Below are positions 1 through 7,069 of a stretch of 11,572 bases of DNA, in pieces (positions within the stretch are counted from its first letter, which is position 1; every line of letters begins with the position of its first letter). Source of the stretch: an uncultured Collinsella sp. GTDB lineage: Bacteria > Actinomycetota > Coriobacteriia > Coriobacteriales > Coriobacteriaceae. The stretch spans positions 1 to 11,572 of the forward strand of contig CABUDZ010000065.1 of NCBI GenBank assembly GCA_902490445.1. The letters are read 5' to 3'. The notes beneath the pieces are model-generated. The model worked only from the letters and a program-made list of their open reading frames with translations. It was not told where the DNA came from and made no database searches. Both the position numbers and the translations under genes were made by a program.

Positions 1-52
1 TGTGACCTCCCGGTTATCAGCCGGACGCTCTAACCAACTGAGCTACAGGTCC
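1..52 (-). tRNA. tRNA-Ile (GAT anticodon), 3' part outside the window
   Basis: Read on the minus strand from 52, the sequence gives a 5' acceptor strand GGACCTG, a D-arm GCTCAGTTGGTTAGAGC, an anticodon stem TCCGG/CCGGG (first pair T-G) and the anticodon loop CTGATAA. The anticodon GAT is at positions 18-16, so this is the isoleucine tRNA that reads AUC and AUU. The window ends inside the variable/T-arm region, so the T-arm and 3' acceptor strand are not visible. A tRNA-Ile gene directly after gyrA is a common arrangement in Gram-positive bacteria and is often followed by tRNA-Ala, which may lie outside the window. A promoter is visible just upstream at 67-96. Confidence 0.95.
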
Positions 53-66
53 ATCGCGCAAGGGAT

Positions 67-96
67 ATATTAGACGAGTCGTTACGCGCACGTCAA
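67..96 (-). promoter_or_regulatory. Promoter for tRNA-Ile
   Basis: On the minus strand there is a -35 box TTGACG (96-91), an 18-bp spacer and a -10 box TAATAT (72-67). Both boxes match the sigma-70 consensus well. Transcription would start near position 60, only about 8 nt before the mature 5' end of the tRNA at 52, which is usual for stable RNA genes. The left end of the palindromic element (100) lies 3 bp upstream of the -35 box, so the A-tract at 106-101 sits where an UP element would be. Confidence 0.75.
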
Positions 97-99
97 CAA

Positions 100-283
100 C
101 TTTTTTGAAAATCTTTGAGAGGGCTGGTCGCCGGGCTGACGAGATGGTTTTGGTTTGCTGCTCGGACAGTCCTGCGCAAGACGAAGGCCACATTAAGTGG
201 CCTTCTTTGCGTGCGGAACTCGCGACAAACCAAAACCATCTCGTCAGCCCGGCGACCATGGGGTCCCAAGGTTTTCAAAAAAG
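100..283. repeat. 184-bp palindromic element with nested inverted repeats
   Basis: A perfect 33-bp inverted repeat has arms at 125-157 and 226-258, separated by 68 bp. A second perfect 12-bp inverted repeat has arms at 100-111 (CTTTTTTGAAAA) and 272-283. Both pairs share one centre, 191.5, and the 13-bp segments between inner and outer arms are equal in length but poorly matched. The overall symmetry points to a single element, such as a MITE-like or REP-like sequence, or a large structured RNA. No coding frame in it looks real: the short frames across it (17-344) have no family resemblance and arise from the palindrome. No target-site duplication is visible at either boundary. The element fills nearly all of the space between the gyrA terminator stem and the tRNA promoter. 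Confidence 0.8.
183..205. other. Internal hairpin within the palindromic element
   Basis: GAAGGCCAC (183-191) and GTGGCCTTC (197-205) form a perfect 9-bp stem with loop ATTAA. CGCAA before it and TTGCG after it can pair further, beyond a small internal loop. On the plus strand three T residues follow and on the minus strand a weak GTCTT, so it could act as a poor terminator, but neither side has a good U-tract. Its centre (194) is slightly off the centre of the larger palindrome (191.5). Confidence 0.6.
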
Positions 284-310
284 CGGTCGGCGCGCAGGTG
301 CGCCGACCGC
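277..310 (-). terminator. Intrinsic terminator of gyrA
   Basis: On the minus strand, about 40 nt after the gyrA stop, an 11-bp perfect GC-rich stem GCGGTCGGCGC (310-300) / GCGCCGACCGC (293-283) with loop ACCTGC is followed at once by six T residues (282-277). This is a textbook rho-independent terminator. Its U-tract is also part of the outer arm of the palindromic element. Confidence 0.93.
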
Positions 311-350
311 CGATATATGGGGTCTGATATTTTCTACCAGCTAGGGCCTC

Positions 351-3089
351 TTACTCGTCTAGGAGATCCTCTGGCATGTCGTTGCCGTCGCCTAGGTCGA
401 CTGGGGCCTCTTCGGCGTCGGTTGCGGCCTCGGCGCCTTCGCCTTCGGGCTTCTCCTTGGCGGCCGTCATGCGGGCTACGGCGCAGATGCGGTCGTTGTC
501 GTCGACGGTCATCATCTTGACGCCCTGGGTAGCGCGGCCAGTCTGGCTGATCTCGTCGGTCTTGACGCGAATGACCGTCGCGCCCTCCGTCACGATGAAC
601 AGCTCGTGCTGCGGGCCCACCGTCTTCATGGCCGCGAGGTTGCCCTTACGCTCGGTCATTTGGATGGTGTAGACGCCCTGGCCGCCGCGATTCTGCTCCG
701 GGTAGTCCGCGACCGGCGTGCGCTTGCCGTAGCCGCGCTCGGTGATGACGAACAGATCGCCGTTGCCGTTAGTGACTTCCATGCCCAGAACGCTCACGCC
801 GTCCTTCATACCGATACCGCGAACGCCGCTGGTATCGCGGCCGGTGGCGCGCACCTGTTCCTCGGAGAACATGATCGCCTTGCCCGCGGTGGTGGCCAGG
901 ATAATCTTGTCGCCCTCGCGCACGCGGCGCACGTTCAGCAGCGCGTCGTCGTCACGCAGGTTGATAGCGATCAGGCCGTCGCGACGGCTGCGGTCATACG
1001 CGCTCATCACGGTCTTCTTGACCATGCCGCTCTTGGTGGCAAACATCAGATACTCGTCGGCAGGGAACTCGCGGCAGCTGATGACGCTCGCGATCTTCTC
1101 GCCCTCCTCGAAGGGCAGCAGGTTGACGATCGCGGTACCGCGTGCCTGGCGCGTACCCACCGGCAGCTCGTGCACCTTCAGGCGATAGACCTTGCCCTTG
1201 CTCGAGAAGAACAGCACGTACTCGTGCGTGGACGCGATGAACATCTCGTCGATGACGTCGTCCTCTTTGAGGTTGACGCCCGAGACGCCCTTGCCGCCGC
1301 GCTTCTGGGCGCGGTAGGCGGCCACCGGGATGCGCTTGACATAGCCGGTGTGGGTGATGGTCACGACCATGTCCTCGTCGGCAATGAGGTCCTCGACGTC
1401 CAGGTCCTTCTCGACATGGCTGATCTCGGTGCGGCGCTTATCGCCGAACTTCTTGGAGATCTCGCGCATCTCTTCCTTAATGACGCCCAGGATCTTCCCC
1501 TCGTGCGCCAGCAGGTCCTCGTAGTAGGCGATGGCGCGGCGCAGGCCGTCCAGCTCTTCCTGAATCTTGTCGCGCTCCAGGCCGGTCAGGCGGCGCAGCT
1601 TCATCTCGAGGATGGCCGTGGTCTGCTCGGGCGTAAAGCCAAAGCGCTCGATCAGGCGGCTGCTGGCCTCGGAGTCGGTCTGCGAGGAACGGATGATGCT
1701 GATGACCTCGTCAATATGGTCGAGAGCCATCAGGTAGCCCTCAAGGATATGCGCGCGGGCCCGGGCCTTCTTAAGGTCGAAGCGGGTGCGGCGGGTGACG
1801 ACGTCGACCTGGTGGTCGATGTAGTGCTGCAGCATCTCGCGCAGACTCAGGCATTTGGGAACGCCGTTGACAAGCGCCAGGTTGTTGGCGCCAAAGGTCG
1901 TCTGCAGCGAGGTGTACTTGTACAGGTTGTTGAGCACGACCTGCGGGATGACGCCCTTCTTGAGTTCGATGACCAGACGGATACCCTTCTGGTTGGACTC
2001 ATCGCGCATATCCGAGATGCCCTCGATGCGCTTGTCGTTGACGAGCTGGGCGATCTTCTCCTGCAGGGTGCCCTTGTTGACCATGTAGGGAATCTCGGTA
2101 AAGACCAGGCGGCTGCGGCCGGTCTTGGTGGACTCCACGTGAGCCTTGGCGCGCACGGTAATGGAGCCGCGGCCGGTCTCGTAGCTCTGCTTAATACCGG
2201 CACTGCCCATGATGATGGCGCCGGTGGGGAAGTCCGGACCGGGCATGATCTGCATGAGCTCGTCGACAGTGGCGTCGGGATTATCGATCAGGTAGCAGGT
2301 TGCCTCGATCGCCTCGGTGAGGTTATGCGGGGCGATATTGGTGGCCATGCCGACGGCGATGCCCTGGCTGCCGTTGACCAGCAGGTTGGGGAAGCGCGCA
2401 GGCAGCGCCTGAGGCTCGGCGAGCGATTCGTCGTAGTTGGGCTGCCAGTCGACAGTATCCTTCTGCAAGTCACGCAGCAATTCCATGGCGGGCTTTGCCA
2501 GGCGGCTCTCGGTGTAACGCATGGCCGCCGCGCCGTCGCCGTCGATGTTACCGAAGTTGCCGTGACCGTCGATGAGCGGCGTGCGCATGGAGAACCACTG
2601 CGCCAGGCGGACCATGGCCTCATAGACCGCGGAGTCGCCATGCGGGTGGTACTTACCGATAACTTCGCCGACCGTCCAGGCCGACTTCTTGTGCGGGCGG
2701 TTGGGGTAGATGCCGCTCTCGTTCATCGCGTACAGGATGCGGCGGTGCACCGGCTTTAGGCCGTCGCGCACGTCCGGCAGGGCGCGCGCCGTGATGACCG
2801 ACATCGAATACTCGATAAACGACTGCTTCATCTCGCGACCGAACTCCGAAATCTGGAGCTGGCCACCATTGATATCCTCGCCGGCCGAGGCGCCACGGTC
2901 GACTTCGCCAAAGCTCTCCTCGAGCTCACCGTCGTCCTCTTCCTCGTCATCATCGGCATCGGGGTTATAGGCGTCCGGATCGCCGTCCTCGCCCTGCTCA
3001 GCACGGGCAAGCAGGCGCCTCAGATCATCGGGCATGCCGGCGTCGCCGGCCTCGCCCATGCCCTCGTTATTGTTGATATCGTCTGCCAC
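351..3089 (-). CDS. gyrA: DNA gyrase subunit A
   Basis: This subunit carries the DNA breakage-reunion activity of gyrase and works with GyrB to introduce negative supercoils. The 912-residue protein has the winged-helix/tower core from about residue 78. The catalytic tyrosine is Y192 in AAMRYTESR (E. coli Tyr122). The quinolone-determining stretch HPHGDSAVYE has S153 and E157 at E. coli positions 83 and 87. The GyrA box QKRGGKG is at 595-601, followed by the beta-pinwheel C-terminal domain. Compared with E. coli it has about 70 extra N-terminal residues, very acidic between 31 and 63, and an acidic tail (about 876-912). The start is GTG at 3089, preceded by AGGAGGT a few bases upstream. gyrB lies 178 bp upstream and a terminator closes the unit. 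No obvious promoter was found directly upstream, so read-through from gyrB is possible. Confidence 0.98.
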   Translation of the reverse strand: MADDINNNEGMGEAGDAGMPDDLRRLLARAEQGEDGDPDAYNPDADDDEEEDDGELEESFGEVDRGASAGEDINGGQLQISEFGREMKQSFIEYSMSVITARALPDVRDGLKPVHRRILYAMNESGIYPNRPHKKSAWTVGEVIGKYHPHGDSAVYEAMVRLAQWFSMRTPLIDGHGNFGNIDGDGAAAMRYTESRLAKPAMELLRDLQKDTVDWQPNYDESLAEPQALPARFPNLLVNGSQGIAVGMATNIAPHNLTEAIEATCYLIDNPDATVDELMQIMPGPDFPTGAIIMGSAGIKQSYETGRGSITVRAKAHVESTKTGRSRLVFTEIPYMVNKGTLQEKIAQLVNDKRIEGISDMRDESNQKGIRLVIELKKGVIPQVVLNNLYKYTSLQTTFGANNLALVNGVPKCLSLREMLQHYIDHQVDVVTRRTRFDLKKARARAHILEGYLMALDHIDEVISIIRSSQTDSEASSRLIERFGFTPEQTTAILEMKLRRLTGLERDKIQEELDGLRRAIAYYEDLLAHEGKILGVIKEEMREISKKFGDKRRTEISHVEKDLDVEDLIADEDMVVTITHTGYVKRIPVAAYRAQKRGGKGVSGVNLKEDDVIDEMFIASTHEYVLFFSSKGKVYRLKVHELPVGTRQARGTAIVNLLPFEEGEKIASVISCREFPADEYLMFATKSGMVKKTVMSAYDRSRRDGLIAINLRDDDALLNVRRVREGDKIILATTAGKAIMFSEEQVRATGRDTSGVRGIGMKDGVSVLGMEVTNGNGDLFVITERGYGKRTPVADYPEQNRGGQGVYTIQMTERKGNLAAMKTVGPQHELFIVTEGATVIRVKTDEISQTGRATQGVKMMTVDDNDRICAVARMTAAKEKPEGEGAEAATDAEEAPVDLGDGNDMPEDLLDE

Positions 3090-3165
3090 GTTACCTCCTC
3101 ATGGTTTGCGTGGTCCATTAGTTCCCTACCACGGAGACGGATTACCGGGAATGCCGGATAACCCT

Positions 3166-3272
3166 CCTAGGTTTTCCAGGTGCCCCAGGTTGCCCTGAAG
3201 GATGAGGGCGCACGCCTTGCGTGCGGCGCCCGAAATCCTGAAGGGCAAGATGGGGTGCCTGGGAAAGCTAGG
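3166..3272 (-). other. Long imperfect hairpin between gyrB and gyrA
   Basis: The left arm (3166-3215) and right arm (3219-3272) are inverted repeats in which about 40 of 50 left-arm positions can pair. Segments of 3-7 bp are separated by small, mostly 2x2 internal loops, ending in a 6-bp GC stem (GCGTGC/GCACGC) with a 3-nt loop. The outermost pairing CCTAG/CTAGG includes the gyrB stop codon (3268-3270). No T-run follows on either strand, so it does not look like an intrinsic terminator. In the gyrB-gyrA transcript it could act as an RNA-processing or stability element. That role is an inference. Confidence 0.7.
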
Positions 3273-5298
3273 CGTCTAGGAAGCGTGCGTCATGCGCGTG
3301 CTTCTCGATGTACTCGCGGCGATAGCCGACCTCGGAACCCATCAGCTCGCGCACGGCGCGGTCTGCCACCACGGCGTCCTCGATCGACACGCGCTGCAGG
3401 ATGCGGGTCTTGGGGTCCATCGTCGTCGAGGCAAGCTGCTTGGGGTCCATCTCGCCCAGGCCCTTGTAGCGCTGGACGGTATAGCCCTTGCGCTTCTTGG
3501 TGATCTTGCCGTCCTTGGCCTTGCCGTCCTCGTCGTTGTCGTCGGGGTTCAGGCCCAGACCCTGGATGGTGTCGCGCAGGATCTCGTCTTCGGGCTGGCG
3601 GCCGTTGGGATACACGTAGTGGATCTTGTTGCGCACCTTGATGCCAAAGATGGGCGGGCACGCGACGTACACGTAGCCGGCGTCAATCAGCGGACGCATG
3701 TACTTGTAGAAGAACGTCAGCAGCAGGATGCGGATATGCGCACCGTCGACGTCTGCATCGGTCATGATGATGATCTTGTGGTAACGCGCCTTGCTAATGT
3801 CGAAGTCGCCGCCGTCGCCGGCACTCGTCGTGACGCCGCAGCCGATCGCGGTAATCAGCGACTGGATGGTGTCACTCGAGAACGCGCGATGGTCACCAAC
3901 GCGCTCGACGTTCAGAATCTTGCCGCGCAGGGGCAGAATCGCCTGGATGTCTCGGCGACGGCCGTCCTTGGCCGAACCGCCTGCCGAGTCGCCCTCTACG
4001 ATAAAGAGCTCGGTCAGCTCGGCATCGCGCACCGAGCAGTCAGCGAGCTTACCGGGCAGGGACGCCGTCTCGAGCAGGCTCTTGCGGCGGGTCGCCTCGC
4101 GCGCCTTGCGGGCGGCGTTGCGCGCCTTGCAGGCCTGTTGCGCCTTCTTGACGATCTCACGAGCGGGCTTGGGATGCTCCTCGAGGTAATCGGTAAGGCC
4201 GTCGGTCACGATCTTGAGCGTGAGCGCGCGCATATAGGAGCTGCCGAGCTTGGCCTTGGTCTGACCCTCAAACTGCGGGTCGGGCAGCTTGACCGAGATA
4301 ACGGCCGAAAGGCCCTCGCGCACATCGTCGCCGGTCAGGTTGGCGTCTTTTTCCTTGAGCAGATTCTGCTTGCGCGCGTAATCGTTGATCACACGGGTGA
4401 GCGCGGTGCGGAAGCCCTCAAGGTGCATGCCTCCCTCGGGAGTGTAGATGTCGTTGGCAAACGACATGACGTTCTCGCCGTAGCCGCTATTCCACTGCAG
4501 GGAAACCTCGACCTCGCCCATCTTGGCGACAGGCGCGTCCGGGTCCGATTTGCCCTCGATGTAGATGGGCTCCTTAAAGGCCTCGGGGACGTCCTTGCCC
4601 TCGTTGAGGAACTTGACGAAGTCGATGATGCCGCCCTCGTAGCAAAACTCCTCCACGTGGGGAGACGCCTCGCGCTCGTCGGTCAGCACAATCTTAAGGT
4701 TCTTATTGAGGAACGCCGTCTCCTGCAGACGGTTGTGCAGCGTATCGAAATCGTAGATGCAGGTCTCGAAGATCTCGTCGTCGGGCCAGAAGGTGACGGT
4801 GGTGCCCGTTGAATCCGAGGTGCCCACGACCTCCATCTTCTTGACGGTCTTGCCGCGCGAGAACTCCATCTCGTAGGTGTTGCCATCGCGACGAACCTGA
4901 ACGACCACGCGCTTGGACAGTGCGTTGACGACGGAGATGCCCACGCCGTGCAGGCCGCCCGAGACCTTATAGGCCGAGTTATCGAACTTACCGCCGGCGT
5001 GCAAGATCGTCATAACGACCTCGAGCGTCGGGATCTTTTTAACAGGGTGCTCGTCGACGGGGATGCCGCGCCCGTTGTCGACGACCGTGATGGAGTTGTC
5101 GGCGTGGACCGTCACCTGGATCTCGGTGCAGAAACCGGCCATGGCCTCGTCGACGGAGTTGTCAACGATCTCCCACACCAGGTGATGCAGACCGCTGGCG
5201 CTCGTCGAGCCGATATACATGCCCGGGCGCTTACGAACGGCCTCGAGACCTTCGAGAATCTTAATCTCGCCGCCATCGTAATCGTTTTCGTTTGCCAC
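3268..5298 (-). CDS. gyrB: DNA gyrase subunit B
   Basis: This is the ATPase and TOPRIM subunit of gyrase, which pairs with the downstream GyrA. The 676-residue protein starts with a GHKL ATPase domain: E43 and N47 in EIVDNSVDEA, D74 in VVDNGRGIP, and the lid GGLHGVGISVVNALS (114-128). A transducer domain follows. The TOPRIM domain has IVEGDSAGGSA (433-443) and metal-binding D514/D516/D518 in DADVDGAHI. The conserved C-terminal RYKGLGEM is at 610-617. A short linker at 582-606, acidic then lysine-rich, precedes that motif. I chose the GTG at 5298 because AAGGAGGA (5309-5302) sits just upstream. A longer frame begins with TTG at 5316 but contains that Shine-Dalgarno sequence. dciA ends 105 bp upstream and is separated by a terminator, so gyrB probably has its own promoter. 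Confidence 0.98.
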   Translation of the reverse strand: MANENDYDGGEIKILEGLEAVRKRPGMYIGSTSASGLHHLVWEIVDNSVDEAMAGFCTEIQVTVHADNSITVVDNGRGIPVDEHPVKKIPTLEVVMTILHAGGKFDNSAYKVSGGLHGVGISVVNALSKRVVVQVRRDGNTYEMEFSRGKTVKKMEVVGTSDSTGTTVTFWPDDEIFETCIYDFDTLHNRLQETAFLNKNLKIVLTDEREASPHVEEFCYEGGIIDFVKFLNEGKDVPEAFKEPIYIEGKSDPDAPVAKMGEVEVSLQWNSGYGENVMSFANDIYTPEGGMHLEGFRTALTRVINDYARKQNLLKEKDANLTGDDVREGLSAVISVKLPDPQFEGQTKAKLGSSYMRALTLKIVTDGLTDYLEEHPKPAREIVKKAQQACKARNAARKAREATRRKSLLETASLPGKLADCSVRDAELTELFIVEGDSAGGSAKDGRRRDIQAILPLRGKILNVERVGDHRAFSSDTIQSLITAIGCGVTTSAGDGGDFDISKARYHKIIIMTDADVDGAHIRILLLTFFYKYMRPLIDAGYVYVACPPIFGIKVRNKIHYVYPNGRQPEDEILRDTIQGLGLNPDDNDEDGKAKDGKITKKRKGYTVQRYKGLGEMDPKQLASTTMDPKTRILQRVSIEDAVVADRAVRELMGSEVGYRREYIEKHAHDARFLDA

Positions 5299-5301
5299 AC
5301 G

Positions 5302-5309
5302 TCCTCCTT
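5302..5309 (-). promoter_or_regulatory. Ribosome binding site that fixes the gyrB start
   Basis: AAGGAGGA lies 3 nt before the GTG at 5298 (GGAGG core to GTG about 4 nt). Being inside the longer TTG-initiated frame, it argues for GTG as the true start and removes six apparent residues. Confidence 0.8.
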
Positions 5310-5321
5310 CAGTCAAGAAAA

Positions 5322-5350
5322 TGTGTACAGCCTTACTAGTTTATCGTAAA
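5322..5350 (-). promoter_or_regulatory. Possible gyrB promoter
   Basis: On the minus strand TTTACG (5350-5345), a 17-bp spacer and TACACA (5327-5322) form a weak match to sigma-70 boxes (4/6 and 3/6). The -35 box overlaps the T-run of the dciA terminator. A promoter is expected here because a terminator separates gyrB from dciA, but the exact boxes are uncertain. Confidence 0.3.
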
Positions 5351-5377
5351 AAAATACCCTCGGGACCGAGGGTATTT
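5348..5377 (-). terminator. Intrinsic terminator after dciA
   Basis: On the minus strand the stem AAATACCCTCGG/CCGAGGGTATTT (closing loop two bases, effectively four) runs into seven T residues (5354-5348). It lies 27 bp after the dciA stop and ends the dnaN-recF-dciA unit before gyrB. Confidence 0.92.
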
Positions 5378-5403
5378 GGCTCTACAAGGCCACCAGATGC
5401 GAT

Positions 5404-5967
5404 TTAAGGCTCTTTTTTGCTTTGCACGCCCTTGGCCCACTCGGCACTGGCTCTCATGGCATTCTCGAGGGCCTCGCGCAGTTTTTGGTCTTCGATGGGC
5501 GCCACCTGGCGCTCGATCTCGGTGCACTCGGCCTCACTTAGGTCGGCGTGCGGGGCCGGCGGGCGCTCGGTCGTCGCCGGGCGCAGGCGCTCCTTGGCGG
5601 CGGGCGGCGTGTGACCGGGCACGGTGGTTTTGAACACCAGGCCGTCCACATGCGCACCGGCGCGCTCCATGCGCGCGCGGATGATCTCGCGCAACAACGT
5701 CATTTCCTGCGTCCACGAGGGCGAGTCGAGATACACCAGCAGCTCATTGGACTCGGGCAGGTAGCGCAGTCCCGTCACATGCCGCCCCTCGCGCGTGCCC
5801 GAGCACACCGCGTTCCATGCGCGATAGACCGTGCGCGACTCCTCGGCGGCCTCCATCTGCGCACGGCGCTTAGGCGTTGCAGCCGCCAGGATGCGCTGGC
5901 GCTCTGCGTTCAAAAACCCGCTGAAGGCGACTGTCTCGCTCTCGCGCTCGTAATTAGCACGTCTCAC
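5404..5967 (-). CDS. DUF721 / DciA-family protein
   Basis: This 187-residue protein fits the DUF721 (DciA) family, which commonly sits between recF and gyrB in actinobacteria. Characterised DciA proteins interact with the replicative helicase DnaB and help load it. The recognisable core is about residues 41-115: EESRTVYRAWNAVC, then GLRYLPESNELLVYLDSPSW and a helix LLREIIRARMERAG, matching the KH-like fold of the family. The rest (about 118-187) is Pro/Ala/Glu/Lys-rich, probably partly disordered, with a helical segment near 150-175. The GTG start at 5967 overlaps the last 14 bp of recF, implying translational coupling. AAGGTGG a little upstream may serve as the ribosome binding site. Assignment is by context and core similarity, so the loader role is inferred. 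Confidence 0.85.
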   Translation of the reverse strand: MRRANYERESETVAFSGFLNAERQRILAAATPKRRAQMEAAEESRTVYRAWNAVCSGTREGRHVTGLRYLPESNELLVYLDSPSWTQEMTLLREIIRARMERAGAHVDGLVFKTTVPGHTPPAAKERLRPATTERPPAPHADLSEAECTEIERQVAPIEDQKLREALENAMRASAEWAKGVQSKKEP

Positions 5968-7060
5968 CCATGCTCACCACCTTGGCTCGATCAAGCAGGT
6001 CATCGGTAAAGTACCCCAGGTTGGTCGTAGTTATGACCGTCTGGATATCATCGCCAATCAGCCGCAGGAAAGCGCCGCGACGCTCGCCGTCGAGCTCGCT
6101 CATCACGTCGTCCAAAAGCAGCAGTGGGGCGGTGCCCAGGACATCGCGAGCCACGGCAACCTCGGCCACCTTCCAGGACAGCACCAGCGTGCGCTGCTGT
6201 CCTTGGCTGGCAAATGAACGGGCGGAGCGACCCGCCACGGTAAACTCGATCTCGTCGCGATGCGGTCCCACCAACGTCACGCCGCGGCGAATTTCCTCGT
6301 CGGCATGCTCGTCAAGGGCGGCCAGCATGCGCTCGTACGCCCAACCCTTCAGCTCTTCGCGATCCTCGACCTGGGGCAAAGCCCCCAGCGTGGACGCATA
6401 GGTCACGTTGGCGGCCTCGCCGGACGCTACTTGCCCGTAGGCAGTGTGCACATGGCCCGCCAGCCGGTCGAGCAGAGCCAACCGGTGCACGAGCAGGGCC
6501 GAGCCCGCGCGGGCAATCGAATCGTTCCACGCGCCGAGCATCTCGCGGCAGCACCAGGTCTCCTTGAGCAAGGCGTTACGCTGGGTCACGCAGCGCCCAT
6601 AGGTGCTCGCAAGATCGGCATAGCGTGCGCTCAGTTGCATGCCAAAGTCATCGAGGGCGGCGCGGCGCACACTGGCGCCACGCTTAACCATGTCCAGATG
6701 GTCGGGGCAAAACAGCACGCTCGGAAGAACCCCGCGCACACCGGCGGCAGAGCATCTCTTGCCGTTGCGGCTAAACGAGCGCTTACCGTCCTCCGCGCTC
6801 AATCCCATATCAAGCACGCGGCCGTCGCCCTCGAGCCTCAGCTCGATCTTGCACGAGCCCACGCCGTCATGGACGAGCTCGGCTGCGGTCGGATGCCTAA
6901 ACGAGGCGCCGCTCGTCAGCAGCTGCAGCGCCTCTATGAGATTGGTCTTTCCCGCCGCGTTGGGTCCCGCAAGTATCGTCACGCCCTCGTCCAGGGCAAG
7001 GTGATAGCTATCGAAGCTGCGGTAGTGCGCGACGGAAAGATCGCGGGCGAACATGGTCAT
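5954..7060 (-). CDS. recF: DNA replication and repair protein RecF
   Basis: RecF is an SMC-like ABC ATPase that recognises single-strand gaps and helps RecO/RecR load RecA. The 368-residue length is typical. The N-terminus has ARDLSVAHYRSFDSYHLAL, typical of RecF. Walker A is GPNAAGKTN (32-40), the ABC signature is SFASQGQQRT (282-291), and Walker B is LLLLDDVMSELD (313-324), with the D-loop included. All catalytic motifs are intact. It starts at ATG 7060, 9 bp after the dnaN stop. A second ATG two codons later is possible, and neither has a clear Shine-Dalgarno sequence, so translation is probably coupled to dnaN. It overlaps dciA by 14 bp. Confidence 0.97.
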   Translation of the reverse strand: MTMFARDLSVAHYRSFDSYHLALDEGVTILAGPNAAGKTNLIEALQLLTSGASFRHPTAAELVHDGVGSCKIELRLEGDGRVLDMGLSAEDGKRSFSRNGKRCSAAGVRGVLPSVLFCPDHLDMVKRGASVRRAALDDFGMQLSARYADLASTYGRCVTQRNALLKETWCCREMLGAWNDSIARAGSALLVHRLALLDRLAGHVHTAYGQVASGEAANVTYASTLGALPQVEDREELKGWAYERMLAALDEHADEEIRRGVTLVGPHRDEIEFTVAGRSARSFASQGQQRTLVLSWKVAEVAVARDVLGTAPLLLLDDVMSELDGERRGAFLRLIGDDIQTVITTTNLGYFTDDLLDRAKVVSMGETC

Positions 7061-7069
7061 GGCGCAGCG

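Noticed and set aside
17..344. Several overlapping 60-80 codon frames on both strands left of gyrA
   Set aside because: They arise from the palindromic element, so similar peptides appear on both strands. None has a good ribosome binding site, and some run into the tRNA or the terminator.
2619..2633. Quinolone-resistance change at GyrA residue 157 (Glu in place of E. coli Asp87)
   Set aside because: Glu is the normal residue at this position in many Gram-positive GyrA proteins and the key serine (S153) is retained, so this gives no evidence of resistance.
606..2759. 717-codon open frame on the plus strand opposite gyrA
   Set aside because: It is the antisense shadow of a GC-rich gene with strong third-position bias. 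The product is a monotonous Ala/Leu/Val/Asp/Gly mix without family resemblance, while gyrA is unmistakable.
3292..4812. 506-codon plus-strand frame opposite gyrB
   Set aside because: Antisense shadow of gyrB with no recognisable protein features.
5299..5316. TTG at 5316 as the gyrB start
   Set aside because: The six extra codons contain the Shine-Dalgarno sequence that serves the GTG at 5298, and GyrB homologues begin near that GTG.
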